In this document: positions 39,200-48,469 of the stretch, piece by piece
Layout of the letters: each line of letters opens with the position of its first letter
How positions within the stretch are numbered: position 1 is the stretch's first letter
Notes under the pieces: model-generated
Database searches by the model: none
Seen by the model: the letters and a program-made list of their open reading frames with translations, nothing else
Told to the model about the DNA's origin: nothing
Program-made: the position numbers and the translations under genes
DNA from: Shewanella sp. UCD-KL12
GTDB lineage: Bacteria; Pseudomonadota; Gammaproteobacteria; Enterobacterales; Shewanellaceae
Direction: 5' to 3'
Assembly: GCF_001957125.1 (NCBI RefSeq)
Contig: NZ_MPHJ01000017.1
Span: 1-64,000 of the forward strand
DNA: 64,000 bases

Positions 39200-39655
39200 T
39201 TATAGGTCATCCATTCGAATGCTACTGTGTACGAGTCTTTGCTGCTGGATCTTCTCAACTCGAACTAGGTCATTAAGTGCACCAGCGATATCTGAACATG
39301 AAGAGTGCTCAGCAGTTTTCTGTAGTAGGTCAATCAAACGATTATCCAAATTAAGATGAAGATCTAATACATCCTCTTCGGACATATTGGCTGTCAATAC
39401 AGTGTCATGACACCTTTTAACAAAGTCTTCGAAGCTGATATCTTTATACCAAGTATCTAACACCTTCTTCGGCGCTTCATCTATATAATTCTCTAGCTTT
39501 TCAGACACTGATTTCTGATGCTGCTGAAAATATTCAAGCATCATTTTGACTCTGGTTGAATCGGCTTCAACTTGTAAACGGCTATATAATTTAGCCATCT
39601 CAATTCGGCAAGTTGCAACATAACCTAGTAGTTCGCTTAACTGTTGAAATCGCAT
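39200..39655 (-). CDS. Unrecognised helical protein beside tRNA-Gly cluster
   Basis: Cytoplasmic protein of 151 residues with no signal or membrane segment. It is almost entirely helical and charged (KMMLEYFQQHQKSVSEKLEN, SEEDVLDLHLNLDNRLIDLL). Spaced Glu and His residues and four predicted helices give a loose resemblance to ferritin-like or DUF2383-type bundles, but I cannot confirm a metal site and do not assign a function. It occupies the place that queG has in E. coli between the tRNA-Gly genes and yjeF/nnr. It has its own terminator, so it is a separate transcription unit. Confidence 0.7.
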   Translation of the reverse strand: MRFQQLSELLGYVATCRIEMAKLYSRLQVEADSTRVKMMLEYFQQHQKSVSEKLENYIDEAPKKVLDTWYKDISFEDFVKRCHDTVLTANMSEEDVLDLHLNLDNRLIDLLQKTAEHSSCSDIAGALNDLVRVEKIQQQRLVHSSIRMDDL

Positions 39656-39975
39656 TATCGCACTCCAAAAATACTTGCCAAAAGCTGGCTCAATTAATCA
39701 TCTATGTGACCATTATGGGGACAAATTGAAAATGAATACTTGAACAAGTTCAAACTTTGCTACTTCTTAGTCAGCTACATTAGAGATTGTTAAAGAGTTT
39801 CGTTGTCCGTCACGTAAAAGGCTATAAGGTGATACAAGCGGAAATTAATAAAATAATGAGAGCTATGAGACTTAATTAGGACACCAGGTCCTAACGAGTA
39901 GAAAGCAGTGAAATTGTAGGAGTTAGTGTTTAGGTTGAGGGGGCTTTAGAAAGATGGAGGTTGGAGTCAGCCTTT

Positions 39976-40077
39976 TTAAAAGAGGTGGATTCGAACCTAT
40001 TATAATTTCAAGATAGCTTTAATTTAGCTAAAAGTTGAGTATCGACTATTTCTACAAGCACAACTGAGCTAAAGAAG
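39976..40077 (-). pseudogene. Decayed tRNA-like relic
   Basis: On the reverse strand TTTAGCTCAGTTG (a D-arm start) lies about 68 bases before AGGTTCGAATCCACC (a T-arm), in the right order and orientation for a tRNA. The middle is about twice the normal length and has no anticodon stem that I can fold. It lies about 55 bases beyond the last intact tRNA-Gly. Probably an older version of the damage seen at 40472-40577. Confidence 0.55.
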
Positions 40078-40132
40078 TTTTGACAAGCTTTGGGATGATT
40101 ATTTTCAGAAAAGATGAAATTAGAAGAAAAAT

Positions 40133-40208
40133 TGGAGCGACATATCGGGTTCGAACCGATGACCTATACCTTGGCAAGGTATCGCTCTACCAACTGAGCT
40201 AATGTCGC
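40133..40208 (-). tRNA. glyV: tRNA-Gly (GCC)
   Basis: 76 bases, encoded CCA present (TGGA on the plus strand at the 3' end). Acceptor GCGACAT/ATGTCGC, D-arm GCTC/GAGC, anticodon stem ATACC/GGTAT with loop TTGCCAA (anticodon GCC), T-arm with TTCGAAC. Last of the cluster in the direction of transcription. The symbol follows the E. coli glyVXY cluster and is a positional label only. Confidence 0.96.
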
Positions 40209-40223
40209 GTAATCTTTTTAAAT

Positions 40224-40299
40224 TGGAGCGACATATCGGGTTCGAACCGATGACCTATACCTTGGCAAGGTATCGCTCTACCAACTGAGCTAATGTCGC
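40224..40299 (-). tRNA. tRNA-Gly (GCC)
   Basis: 76 bases, identical to the copy at 40133-40208, separated from it by a 15-base spacer. Confidence 0.96.
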
Positions 40300-40347
40300 T
40301 TAAAACTTTTATCTTAAAGACCTTGGTCAATCTCTAAGCTTTTAATT

Positions 40348-40423
40348 TGGAGCGACATATCGGGTTCGAACCGATGACCTATACCTTGGCAAGGTATCGC
40401 TCTACCAACTGAGCTAATGTCGC
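40348..40423 (-). tRNA. tRNA-Gly (GCC)
   Basis: 76 bases, identical to the other intact copies. With the 48-base spacer on its left (40300-40347) it forms one unit of a 124-base tandem arrangement; the matching spacer at 40424-40471 differs by one base. Confidence 0.96.
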
Positions 40424-40471
40424 TTAAAACTTTTATCTTAAAGACCTTGGTCAATCTCTAAGTTTTTAATT

Positions 40472-40577
40472 TGGAGCGACCATTCTTTTCATAAAGAGTG
40501 GGTTCGAACCGATGACCTATACCTTGGCAAAAAGAAGGTATCAACTCTCTCGAGGAGATCAACTGAGCGAATGTCGC
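40472..40577 (-). pseudogene. Disrupted tRNA-Gly copy with extra sequence in three arms
   Basis: A tRNA-Gly copy of 106 instead of 76 bases. The acceptor ends (GCGACAT and GGTCGCTCCA) and central part match the intact copies. Extra bases occur in three places: the D-arm (an insert containing CTCCTCGAGAGAG), the anticodon loop (CTTTTT before GCC, so the loop is about 9 bases and the normal 7-base loop is lost) and the T-arm (CACTCTTT-ATG-AAAGAATG type hairpin). A functional glycine tRNA is very unlikely. Confidence 0.85.
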
Positions 40578-40591
40578 TTCAATTTTTAATT

Positions 40592-40667
40592 TGGAGCGAC
40601 ATATCGGGTTCGAACCGATGACCTATACCTTGGCAAGGTATCGCTCTACCAACTGAGCTAATGTCGC
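40592..40667 (-). tRNA. tRNA-Gly (GCC)
   Basis: 76 bases, identical to the other intact copies. It is the first of the cluster in the direction of transcription and lies directly after the promoter at 40710-40737. Confidence 0.96.
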
Positions 40668-40709
40668 ATATCAACTTTATTCTGCACAAGCAGTAAAAGT
40701 TGAGGCCGC

Positions 40710-40737
40710 ATTATATGAGAATTTCATATTGCTGCAA
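40710..40737 (-). promoter_or_regulatory. tRNA-Gly cluster promoter
   Basis: On the reverse strand TTGCAG (40732-40737) and TATAAT (40710-40715) are separated by 16 bases. The discriminator GCGGCC is GC-rich, as in stringently controlled stable-RNA promoters. It lies 43 bases upstream of the first tRNA. Confidence 0.75.
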
Positions 40738-40767
40738 CCCCTTCTTGAAAATAAATTGACTGATTGG

Positions 40768-41313
40768 TCAAATTTTAAATACTTTAGCGCGATAATACTG
40801 CAATTCGGCAATGGATTCTTGGATATCAACTAAGGCTTTGTGAGTTCCTTGCTTAGTAAAGCCATCCATTAACTCAGGGCTCCAGCGGCGGGTTAGCTCT
40901 TTTATAGTACTGACATCGATATTTCGATAGTGAAAATAGTCCTCTAACTTGGGCATATACTTATTCATGAAGCGTCTGTCTTGCCCTATGCTATTTCCAC
41001 ACATAGGCGATACACCTTGTGGTACATATTTAGAAATAAACTCAATTGTCATTGCGACAGCATCATCTTCACTGTATTGGCTAGCTTTCACTCGCTCCAC
41101 TAAGCCAGATTCACCATGATGCTTTTGATTCCAATCATCCATTACTGCTAGCTGTTCATCAGTTTGATGAATGGCGATAACAGGCCCTTCAGCGAGGATA
41201 TTTAACTCTGAATCTGTCACTATCGTTGCGATCTCGATGACTCTATCAACATTGGGTTCTAACCCTGTCATCTCTAAATCTACCCAAATGAGATTGTTTG
41301 CATCTGCAACCAT
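40768..41313 (-). CDS. orn: Oligoribonuclease
   Basis: DnaQ/DEDD 3'-5' exonuclease of 181 residues that degrades 2-5 base RNA and pGpG. Motifs: Exo [12 protein letters not shown] with the DxE pair (about 12, 14), Exo II near [20 protein letters not shown] with Asp, and Exo [20 protein letters not shown] with HxxxxxD. In bacteria it is essential or nearly so. Divergent from rsgA across 112 bases, conserved with E. coli (orn-rsgA-psd-mscM order). Confidence 0.96.
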   Translation of the reverse strand: MVADANNLIWVDLEMTGLEPNVDRVIEIATIVTDSELNILAEGPVIAIHQTDEQLAVMDDWNQKHHGESGLVERVKASQYSEDDAVAMTIEFISKYVPQGVSPMCGNSIGQDRRFMNKYMPKLEDYFHYRNIDVSTIKELTRRWSPELMDGFTKQGTHKALVDIQESIAELQYYRAKVFKI

Positions 41314-41425
41314 TGATCTGCCTTATTCTTCCTGTTTGCCTAAATTCAGGCTTTTTTGTTTAAGACCGTGTATCATACTGCTTTTTTAAGTAACGCAAAA
41401 TCACCTTATTTACGATGACAAACCT

Positions 41426-42481
41426 GTGAGCAAAAAGAAACCCCTAAGTCAGGGTCAAAGACGCCGAATGCGAGCCAATCAAGAAAAAAGGCTGCAAAAG
41501 AAAGATTCAGCTAACAACGCCCCTGAACTACAGGATAGTTCACTTGGGCCAGAACAGCTCGGAACTGTTATATCACGTTTTGGACAACATGCAGATGTTG
41601 AAACTGAAACGGGTCAGGTCGTACGCTGTAATATCCGCAGAAATATTCAAAGTCTAGTCACTGGTGACAAGGTGATTGCTCGGCTAGCTCAAGATATTGA
41701 CTCTGGCATTTCTGGTGTTGTTGAAGCCGTTCATCCAAGGCATTCCTTACTCTCTAGGCCAGATCTTTATGACGGCATCAAGATTATCGCTGCCAATATC
41801 GATCAAATCTTAATTGTCTCTTCGGTTGTACCCAGCTTTACGACACAGATCATCGATCGCTATTTAGTCGCTGCCGAAGATACTGGCATATCACCCATCA
41901 TCGTACTCAATAAAACAGATCTTCTAACGGATGAAGAGCGCCCCGCTGTTGATGCTGCTCTTCAACGTTATCAAGATATTGGCTATTCCGTCTATAAAGT
42001 CAGTAGTAAATCAGGTTTAGGTGTTGATGCGATCAAAGATCTGTTAGACAAGAAGGTCAGCGTCTTTGTAGGCCAATCGGGCGTGGGTAAATCTTCGCTT
42101 ATTAACGCCATGATGCCAGATGCAGAATTACTTATTGGTGATGTATCTCAAAACTCAGGCTTAGGCCAGCATACAACCACTACAGCTAAGCTTTTGCATT
42201 TTGCTAGCGGTGGTGACTTGATTGACTCTCCTGGTGTACGTGAATTTGCCCTTTGGCATTTACCAGCAGAAAGAGTCAGTGAGTGTTTTGTCGAATTTAG
42301 AGAATACCTAGGAACCTGTAAATTCAGAGACTGTAAACATAAAAGTGATCCTGGTTGCGCCATCACAGCAGCATTTAAAGATGGCGCCATAGCAGAAGAT
42401 CGTTACAACAATTATCACAGAATTATTGCAAGTCTGGATGAACAACGTCACGCGAGACATTTCAGGTCTGGCGATGAGTAA
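41426..42481 (+). CDS. rsgA: Ribosome small-subunit GTPase RsgA
   Basis: Circularly permuted GTPase of 351 residues. Order is G4 (NKTDLL, about 158), then G1 (GQSGVGKSSL, about 217-226), then G3 (DSPGVREF). An N-terminal OB-fold precedes, starting at about residue 50. The C-terminal zinc-binding region CKFRDCKHKSDPGC follows. The start codon is GTG at 41426 and fits MSKKKPLSQGQRRRM, as in E. coli. RsgA assists late maturation of the 30S subunit. Confidence 0.95.
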   Translation: MSKKKPLSQGQRRRMRANQEKRLQKKDSANNAPELQDSSLGPEQLGTVISRFGQHADVETETGQVVRCNIRRNIQSLVTGDKVIARLAQDIDSGISGVVEAVHPRHSLLSRPDLYDGIKIIAANIDQILIVSSVVPSFTTQIIDRYLVAAEDTGISPIIVLNKTDLLTDEERPAVDAALQRYQDIGYSVYKVSSKSGLGVDAIKDLLDKKVSVFVGQSGVGKSSLINAMMPDAELLIGDVSQNSGLGQHTTTTAKLLHFASGGDLIDSPGVREFALWHLPAERVSECFVEFREYLGTCKFRDCKHKSDPGCAITAAFKDGAIAEDRYNNYHRIIASLDEQRHARHFRSGDE

Positions 42482-42528
42482 TACTCAATTGATGCAAAGA
42501 TCATTCAAAAAATTAAGGGAAGAAAAAC

Positions 42529-43392
42529 GTGGATAAAGTGAAAATTGCATTGCAATACATCATGCCGAAGCATTTGGTATCTCGTCTTGTTGGTAAACTT
42601 GCCGCAGCCGAGCTTGGTGCGGTGACTACCGCATGTATAAAATGGTTTATCAAGCAATACAAAATTGACATGAGTGAAGCTGCACAAAGTGAGCCTGAAG
42701 CTTACAAAACGTTTAACCAGTTTTTCACCCGCCCGCTAAAAAGCGGCATGCGCCCAATATATGATAATGAACAATATATTGTTCACCCTGTCGATGGTGC
42801 TGTGAGCCAATTAGGGCCAATTAAAGACGGACAAATATTTCAAGCTAAAGGGCATGAATATTCATCACTTGCACTACTTGGTAATCAAGCCGATGATGCT
42901 AAACGCTTCGAAGATGGTGATTTTGCTACGATCTATTTAGCGCCGAAAGATTATCACCGCATACATATGCCAGTTAAGGGCACGTTATCTAAGATGACTT
43001 ATGTCCCAGGTGAGCTTTTTTCAGTCAACCCATTAACTGCTGAAAATGTTCCTGGCTTATTTGCTCGTAACGAGCGAGTCGTTGCAATATTCGAAACTGA
43101 GATTGGCCCTATCGCTATGGTACTAGTAGGTGCAACCATAGTTGCCAGTATCGAAACGGTATGGGCTGGTACTGTGACCCCACCAACGGGTAAAAACGTA
43201 TTCACATGGGAATACCCAACTGAAGGTCCAGACGCACTGACATTAGATAAAGGTGCAGAGATGGGAAGATTTAAGCTGGGCAGCACTGTGGTCATGCTAT
43301 TTGCCAAAGATGCACTCGACGAATTCGCCGATAATGTAGAGCCTAAAGCTGTTACCCGAATGGGACAAGCATTTGCAAAGATAGAGGATTAA
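42529..43392 (+). CDS. psd: Phosphatidylserine decarboxylase
   Basis: Enzyme of 287 residues that makes phosphatidylethanolamine at the inner membrane. The site [11 protein letters not shown] contains the LGST motif (about 251-254), where self-cleavage before Ser makes the pyruvoyl cofactor. [11 protein letters not shown], the [10 protein letters not shown] segment and [13 protein letters not shown] also match. The start codon is GTG at 42529, supported by AAGGGAAG. It follows rsgA by 47 bases. A terminator overlaps the stop codon. Confidence 0.95.
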   Translation: MDKVKIALQYIMPKHLVSRLVGKLAAAELGAVTTACIKWFIKQYKIDMSEAAQSEPEAYKTFNQFFTRPLKSGMRPIYDNEQYIVHPVDGAVSQLGPIKDGQIFQAKGHEYSSLALLGNQADDAKRFEDGDFATIYLAPKDYHRIHMPVKGTLSKMTYVPGELFSVNPLTAENVPGLFARNERVVAIFETEIGPIAMVLVGATIVASIETVWAGTVTPPTGKNVFTWEYPTEGPDALTLDKGAEMGRFKLGSTVVMLFAKDALDEFADNVEPKAVTRMGQAFAKIED

Positions 43393-43420
43393 CCTGACTA
43401 AGTCTGGTCATCAGGTTTTT
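43391..43420 (+). terminator. Probable terminator after psd
   Basis: AACCTGA (43391-43397) and TCAGGTT (43411-43417) pair with a 13-base loop, followed by TTT. Its left arm overlaps the psd stop codon. Confidence 0.55.
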
Positions 43421-43446
43421 ACTCCCTAGGTATAGATGGAGCCTTG

Positions 43447-44328
43447 ATGAACCAAGCAACTAACACTCAACATTCAGGATTACTCCAATTACACCTCGCT
43501 GTGCTACTTTTTGGTGGCACAGCGCTTTTCTCTAAGCTCATCCCCCTAAGCGCTCTCGATATCACAGTCCTTCGCTGTGCTGTTGCAGCAGTCGTATTAG
43601 CAATAATAGTTAAAGCAAGTAAGGGAAACCTCTCACTACAAGCATCAAAAGATTACTTTATCGCTATAGGCTTAGGCATTATTGTCAGCCTTCACTGGGT
43701 GACCTATTTTGCCTCAATGCAGCTTTCATCAGTTGCTATCGGTATGATTGCTTTTTTTACTTACCCTGTTATGACAGTGCTCATTGAACCCTTATTCACA
43801 GGTCAGAAAATACAAGGTGTAGATATACTCAGCGGGATAACGGTATTAATTGGCGTAATGCTACTCATACCTGAAGCCAACTTAGGAAACGATGTCACAC
43901 TAGGCATAGCAATTGGGATCTTGTCTGCAGCACTCTTTACTGCTCGAAACATTCTTCATAAAAGATATTTTTCGGCCTACTCAGGCACTAAAGCAATGTT
44001 CTACCAAACCGCTGTAGCAGTATTATTTTTAGCACCTTGGCATAGTGTTGATATCACTCAAGTTGAGCAAGGCGTATGGGGTTTGATTTTATTATTAGGT
44101 GTTGTATTCACAGCCGCTCCCCACTCGCTTTTTACCTCAGCGCTTCGCCATCTGAGTGCTAAAACTGTTAGCTTAGTCTCCTGTTTACAACCTTTTTATG
44201 GTGCAGTATTAGCCCTAATATTTTTAGGTGAACAGCTTGATCTAAAAACGGCTATTGGTGGTACCTTAGTGGTTGCAACCGCGATATTCGAAACAACACA
44301 AAGTAGAAAATCAGCAAAGAGAAATTAA
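43447..44328 (+). CDS. EamA/DMT-family transporter
   Basis: Inner-membrane permease of 293 residues with about ten helices in two EamA repeats (about 10-140 and 150-285). I use the ATG at 43447 because GGAG lies 5 bases upstream; a TTG at 43444 also fits the frame. Typical DMT phrases are LHLAVLLFGGTALFSKLIPL and VVFTAAPHSLFTSALRHLSA. Family members export metabolites or drugs; no substrate can be read. It stands between psd and the MscM-like gene, which are adjacent in E. coli. Confidence 0.85.
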   Translation: MNQATNTQHSGLLQLHLAVLLFGGTALFSKLIPLSALDITVLRCAVAAVVLAIIVKASKGNLSLQASKDYFIAIGLGIIVSLHWVTYFASMQLSSVAIGMIAFFTYPVMTVLIEPLFTGQKIQGVDILSGITVLIGVMLLIPEANLGNDVTLGIAIGILSAALFTARNILHKRYFSAYSGTKAMFYQTAVAVLFLAPWHSVDITQVEQGVWGLILLLGVVFTAAPHSLFTSALRHLSAKTVSLVSCLQPFYGAVLALIFLGEQLDLKTAIGGTLVVATAIFETTQSRKSAKRN

Positions 44329-44481
44329 ATCCGTAAGCATAAATACAAAGCATACTCTGCAAATATGTATTTATTTCTTTTTTTCTGATGAATATCACAA
44401 CTTTTCCCAAAAAAAAGAAGCTATATAATTTATGGTTTATTGTTAAGATACCCCTGTCTCTTTTTCAGCCTGCATCCCAAT

Positions 44482-47400
44482 ATGCTTCCTAATATACGCA
44501 CAGCCCTTCTACTACTTATCACATTATTAAGCTTCAGTGCCTTTGCTAGTTCTCCACTTGATATTAATAAGCGCCTAGGGCTTTCTCAACCTTCAGCCAA
44601 CTTAACGGCAGAGCAAAAGCTTGAGCATATTGAACGTAATATTAAAGAGCAGGAACAACTCGAAGAAAACCATGTAGCGCTAATTAATCAATATCAAGAG
44701 CACAAACAGAACCTAGAGCAGCAACTAAAAGAAGCACAAGCCCCTTTAGTTCGCTCTAAAAAAAGACAGCTTACCCAACAAGCTTCTTTGGCTTATTTAC
44801 GACTTTCTGAGCTGAAAGAGGTCTATGCAGATCTCAATATCAAAGTCACAGAACTCATTAAGCAGCATAACCAGCTACCATCTCAAATTTCAGCAGCTCG
44901 AAAAGCATTAGCTCAACACAAAAAAAACCAACTGAGTGATTCAGAGGGTATACAAGCGCAGTTATTAAAAGCACAACGCCACCTCTATACCCAAACCCTA
45001 TCAACACTGGAGCTTGAGCTAGCCAGCAGCCAAAAACGTATTAACCTCAACCAACAGCAGATGCTGCTCGTAAGGCAACAACTCTCTCAACAGGAAGGGC
45101 TAATAGAAAGCATCAATAAAGCGACTGCCGAGCAGCGCCTAAAAAGAACCGATGCAACCATAGCTAACAGCCTTATTGAAACACCAACAGAAGTAGACCC
45201 TTTAACACAAACCTTAAGTGGACTAAATAAAGGTTATGCGGAGCAATTAAAAGATTTAACCCATAAAACAAATGAAGTCGTACTTGAGCAGGAAGATGCA
45301 GAAAACCTCTATCAACTTCAAGCTAAACAACTCAATAATATTCAACAGCAAGTCGGTTTAATTAAGCTTAACTCAGCTTTTGGTGAACGTTTTTTGCAAA
45401 TGCTACAGTCTTTACCCTCTCCGCCTAATCAGGAAAAGCTACAGTCGAAGATTGCCCAAGCCAGGTTAGCGAGATACCAATTAGATCAAGATCAAACCCT
45501 TAATACGCAACAACAGGCCGGCAGTGAATCCTATACAAGCATTCAGAAAAAACTGTTAGCTTCTCAACATGATTTAATTGCACAGCTGATACAGAGCCAA
45601 GATCTTTATCTCAGTGAGCTCACAGACTTAAGAGTGATCAACGAGCAATTAACTCAGCAAAATATCGCGTTAAGTAATATTTTGAATGAACATCTGTTTT
45701 GGGTTCCGAACGCGAACTCAATTGATAAACTCTGGGTAACTGACCTATTTCAGAGTGTAAAATGGCTTGCAGGACAAGCGATTTGGCCAGATACCTTTAA
45801 ATCATTTGATGAGCAAAGCCACTATTGGTCGTGGTGGATAATCTTGCTGGTACTTTGCTTAGTCGCGCAAGATCTTGTCACGCCTAAATTCAAGAAGGCA
45901 ATGGCAAATGACATTACCTATGTCGGTAATGTTACTCAAGATCAGTTCAGCTTTACCTTTAGAGCCTTAATTAATTCATTAGCCTACAGTGTCATTAAAC
46001 CACTACCGGTGATCGCAGCTGGGGCTATATTGCTTCTTTCTAGCAAGAACTTAACCGCTGCCATAGGTATGGCAACTTTGGTTATTGGTTTGCTTTATCT
46101 GCTCTACCGTTTCACTTACTTGCTAGCACTTGATCGCGGTCTACTAATCGGTCACTTTAAAGGTGAGCAATCGATAATTAGAGACGGACAAATCCGCTTT
46201 AAAACCTTCTTTGTGATGGCCATTCCTTTCTTGGCAGTGATGGGCTTTACTGAGTTTATCGACAACTCAGTACTGCGAAACAGCTTAGGTAGAGGAGCCT
46301 TCATTGTTTTTTGTATTATTCTCTTCGGCTTCTACAAAGATATTTTGTCTTTATCCAAAAAAGACAAGCATCAACATCAAGCTGATAAAAACAAAAAACT
46401 GTTGCAGCGTTTCCTATGGGCAGTGTTACTACTCGTGCCTCCTATCTGCGCAGTCTTAGCATTTAGAGGCTACTACTACACCGCATTTCAGGTGTTACTT
46501 CAGCTACAGCTATCACTACTCCTATCATTAGGATTTATGTTGCTCTACCAACTCATTAAACGTTGGATGCTAATTGAGCGCAGAAGAATCGCTTTTGATC
46601 GAGCAAAGGCTAGACGTGCAGAGATCTTACTGCAACGTGAGCGTGATGAAGACCCGCAAAATAGTAATGATTCACTCGATACTTACGAAGAACCAGTCGT
46701 TGATTTAGAGACCATTTCGAGTCAGTCACTAGGCCTGGTTCGCTCACTGCTACTGCTTGCATTTTTAGCCAGTTTAGTCGGACTCTGGACTCAGACCCAT
46801 ACCGCACTTTTCTCGCTTCTCGACGGAATAACACTCTGGACGAGTAACAGCATGGTCAATGGTATTGAGCAACAACTCCCTATAACCTTTAAATCTCTGC
46901 TACTAGGCTTAATCATTGTCGGTTTCTCATTGATGATTGCCACCAACCTTCCAGGTTTACTTGAGCTCACGATCCTACAAAGGTTAGACCTAACACAAGG
47001 AACAGGGTTTGCTATAACTACAGTCAGCCGCTACCTAGTGATCTTCATCGGTATTTTGAGTGGCTTTTCGACATTAGGGATGGAATGGTCAAAATTACAG
47101 TGGCTAGTTGCAGCACTCTCTCTCGGCCTAGGTTTTGGTCTACAAGAGATTTTTGCAAATTTCATCTCAGGTTTAATCATTCTCTTTGAAAAGCCAGTGA
47201 GAATCGGCGATACAGTAACGATTCGAGATCTCACTGGCACTGTCAGTAAAATTCAAATACGTGCCACCACGATTATTGATTGGGATAGAAAAGAGATCAT
47301 TATTCCTAATAAAGCCTTTATCACTGAACAGCTGATAAACTGGTCACTCTCAGATCCCATCACAAGGGTTATAGTTTATGTGTCTGTTGCAAGAGACTCA

Positions 47401-47691
47401 GATCCAGCTCGCGTAGAAGCAGCGCTATACCAAGCAGTTAAAGAGTGTGATGATGCACTAGAGAGCCCTGAGCCTGAAGTGTGGTTTGCCGGTTTTGGTA
47501 AGCATACCCAAGACTACGAAGTCAGAGCCTACGCGAAAGATATGAACACACGCTGGCCCTTAAGGCATAAGCTTCATAAAAAGATCAGTAAAAAGCTACA
47601 AGAAAACCAGCTTGAGCTTGCTTACCCACAGCTAGAAGTGCACATTAATAATCCACAAAGTAAGGAAACGCAGGGGCTCATTAGAAGCTAA
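44482..47691 (+). CDS. mscM: Large mechanosensitive channel of MscM/MscK type
   Basis: Protein of 1069 residues from the ATG at 44482 (signal MLPNIRTALLLLITLLSFSA); a TTG 14 codons upstream is possible. After the signal come about 440 residues of periplasmic coiled coil (EEKLEHIERNIKEQ region, rich in Gln and Lys), then a series of about 11 membrane helices (from about 455), and the MscS-like core (from about 855): SLGLGFGLQEIFANFISGLI, then GDTVTIRDLTGTV and IIIPNKAFITEQLINWSLSD. Large MscS homologues relieve hypo-osmotic shock. E. coli mscM also lies downstream of psd, which favours this name over mscK. No clear ribosome-binding site was found. Confidence 0.85.
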   Translation: MLPNIRTALLLLITLLSFSAFASSPLDINKRLGLSQPSANLTAEQKLEHIERNIKEQEQLEENHVALINQYQEHKQNLEQQLKEAQAPLVRSKKRQLTQQASLAYLRLSELKEVYADLNIKVTELIKQHNQLPSQISAARKALAQHKKNQLSDSEGIQAQLLKAQRHLYTQTLSTLELELASSQKRINLNQQQMLLVRQQLSQQEGLIESINKATAEQRLKRTDATIANSLIETPTEVDPLTQTLSGLNKGYAEQLKDLTHKTNEVVLEQEDAENLYQLQAKQLNNIQQQVGLIKLNSAFGERFLQMLQSLPSPPNQEKLQSKIAQARLARYQLDQDQTLNTQQQAGSESYTSIQKKLLASQHDLIAQLIQSQDLYLSELTDLRVINEQLTQQNIALSNILNEHLFWVPNANSIDKLWVTDLFQSVKWLAGQAIWPDTFKSFDEQSHYWSWWIILLVLCLVAQDLVTPKFKKAMANDITYVGNVTQDQFSFTFRALINSLAYSVIKPLPVIAAGAILLLSSKNLTAAIGMATLVIGLLYLLYRFTYLLALDRGLLIGHFKGEQSIIRDGQIRFKTFFVMAIPFLAVMGFTEFIDNSVLRNSLGRGAFIVFCIILFGFYKDILSLSKKDKHQHQADKNKKLLQRFLWAVLLLVPPICAVLAFRGYYYTAFQVLLQLQLSLLLSLGFMLLYQLIKRWMLIERRRIAFDRAKARRAEILLQRERDEDPQNSNDSLDTYEEPVVDLETISSQSLGLVRSLLLLAFLASLVGLWTQTHTALFSLLDGITLWTSNSMVNGIEQQLPITFKSLLLGLIIVGFSLMIATNLPGLLELTILQRLDLTQGTGFAITTVSRYLVIFIGILSGFSTLGMEWSKLQWLVAALSLGLGFGLQEIFANFISGLIILFEKPVRIGDTVTIRDLTGTVSKIQIRATTIIDWDRKEIIIPNKAFITEQLINWSLSDPITRVIVYVSVARDSDPARVEAALYQAVKECDDALESPEPEVWFAGFGKHTQDYEVRAYAKDMNTRWPLRHKLHKKISKKLQENQLELAYPQLEVHINNPQSKETQGLIRS

Positions 47692-48386
47692 TGATCATTT
47701 TTGCTCATCGAGGTGCTAGCGGGTATGCACCAGAAAACACCATGGCAGCCATGCGTAAAGCTATAGAGCTTGGTAGCCGTGCCATTGAACTCGATATTCA
47801 CAATGTTGAGGGAGAGCTGTATGTCTTTCATGATCGACGTCTAGATAATGTCAGCAGTGGTACAGGCTTGATTGAAAAGGTAAGTCGCAGTTATCTAGAC
47901 TCAATTAATGTAGCAGGTGAGCCTATTCCAACTCTGTGGCAGGTCATGGAGTATCTTAGTGAGTATCAATGCACAGTTAATATTGAATTAAAGGGCTTGA
48001 ATAGCTTAGTCCCCTTCATCACGATCTACACTAAGCTAATTGAAGAACTACAATTCCCCCCTGAAGACCTGCTCATTTCATCATTTAATCACCAGCAGTT
48101 ACTCCAATTTCGCCAGCGATTTCCTCACGCCTATTTAGCACCACTTTTTGAAGGGATAACGCTCAATTATATCGACACGATTAAGGCATTAAACGCTTAC
48201 TCAATCCATCTCAGCCTAAGCTTTATTAATGAAGAGATGATAAGCCTTGCTCATGCAGAGGGAAGTAAGGTGTTTGTTTACACGGTTGATAATAGCGCTG
48301 ATATGGTGCAGATAGCACAGATAGGAGTCGATGGCATTTTCACCAACTTTCCAGACAAAGCAATGAAACTTTTAAGCTCAAGTTAA
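47691..48386 (+). CDS. Glycerophosphodiester phosphodiesterase
   Basis: Cytosolic enzyme of 231 residues with GDPD motifs HRGASGYAPENTMAA (His, Glu; about 5-20), ELDIHNVEGELYVFHD (metal Asp/Glu and the second catalytic His, about 36-51) and later VNIELKG and GVDGIFTNFPDKA. It hydrolyses glycerophosphodiesters from phospholipid breakdown to glycerol-3-phosphate and an alcohol. No signal peptide, so it is UgpQ-like rather than GlpQ-like. The ATG overlaps the channel stop by one base (TAATG). Confidence 0.9.
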   Translation: MIIFAHRGASGYAPENTMAAMRKAIELGSRAIELDIHNVEGELYVFHDRRLDNVSSGTGLIEKVSRSYLDSINVAGEPIPTLWQVMEYLSEYQCTVNIELKGLNSLVPFITIYTKLIEELQFPPEDLLISSFNHQQLLQFRQRFPHAYLAPLFEGITLNYIDTIKALNAYSIHLSLSFINEEMISLAHAEGSKVFVYTVDNSADMVQIAQIGVDGIFTNFPDKAMKLLSSS

Positions 48387-48469
48387 AACACCTCGCTACA
48401 CGCCTTCATTTTGGAATTGAAATTATTGAGCAAATATTCGATTTCATCCTAAACTATAGCTGAGCCTAG

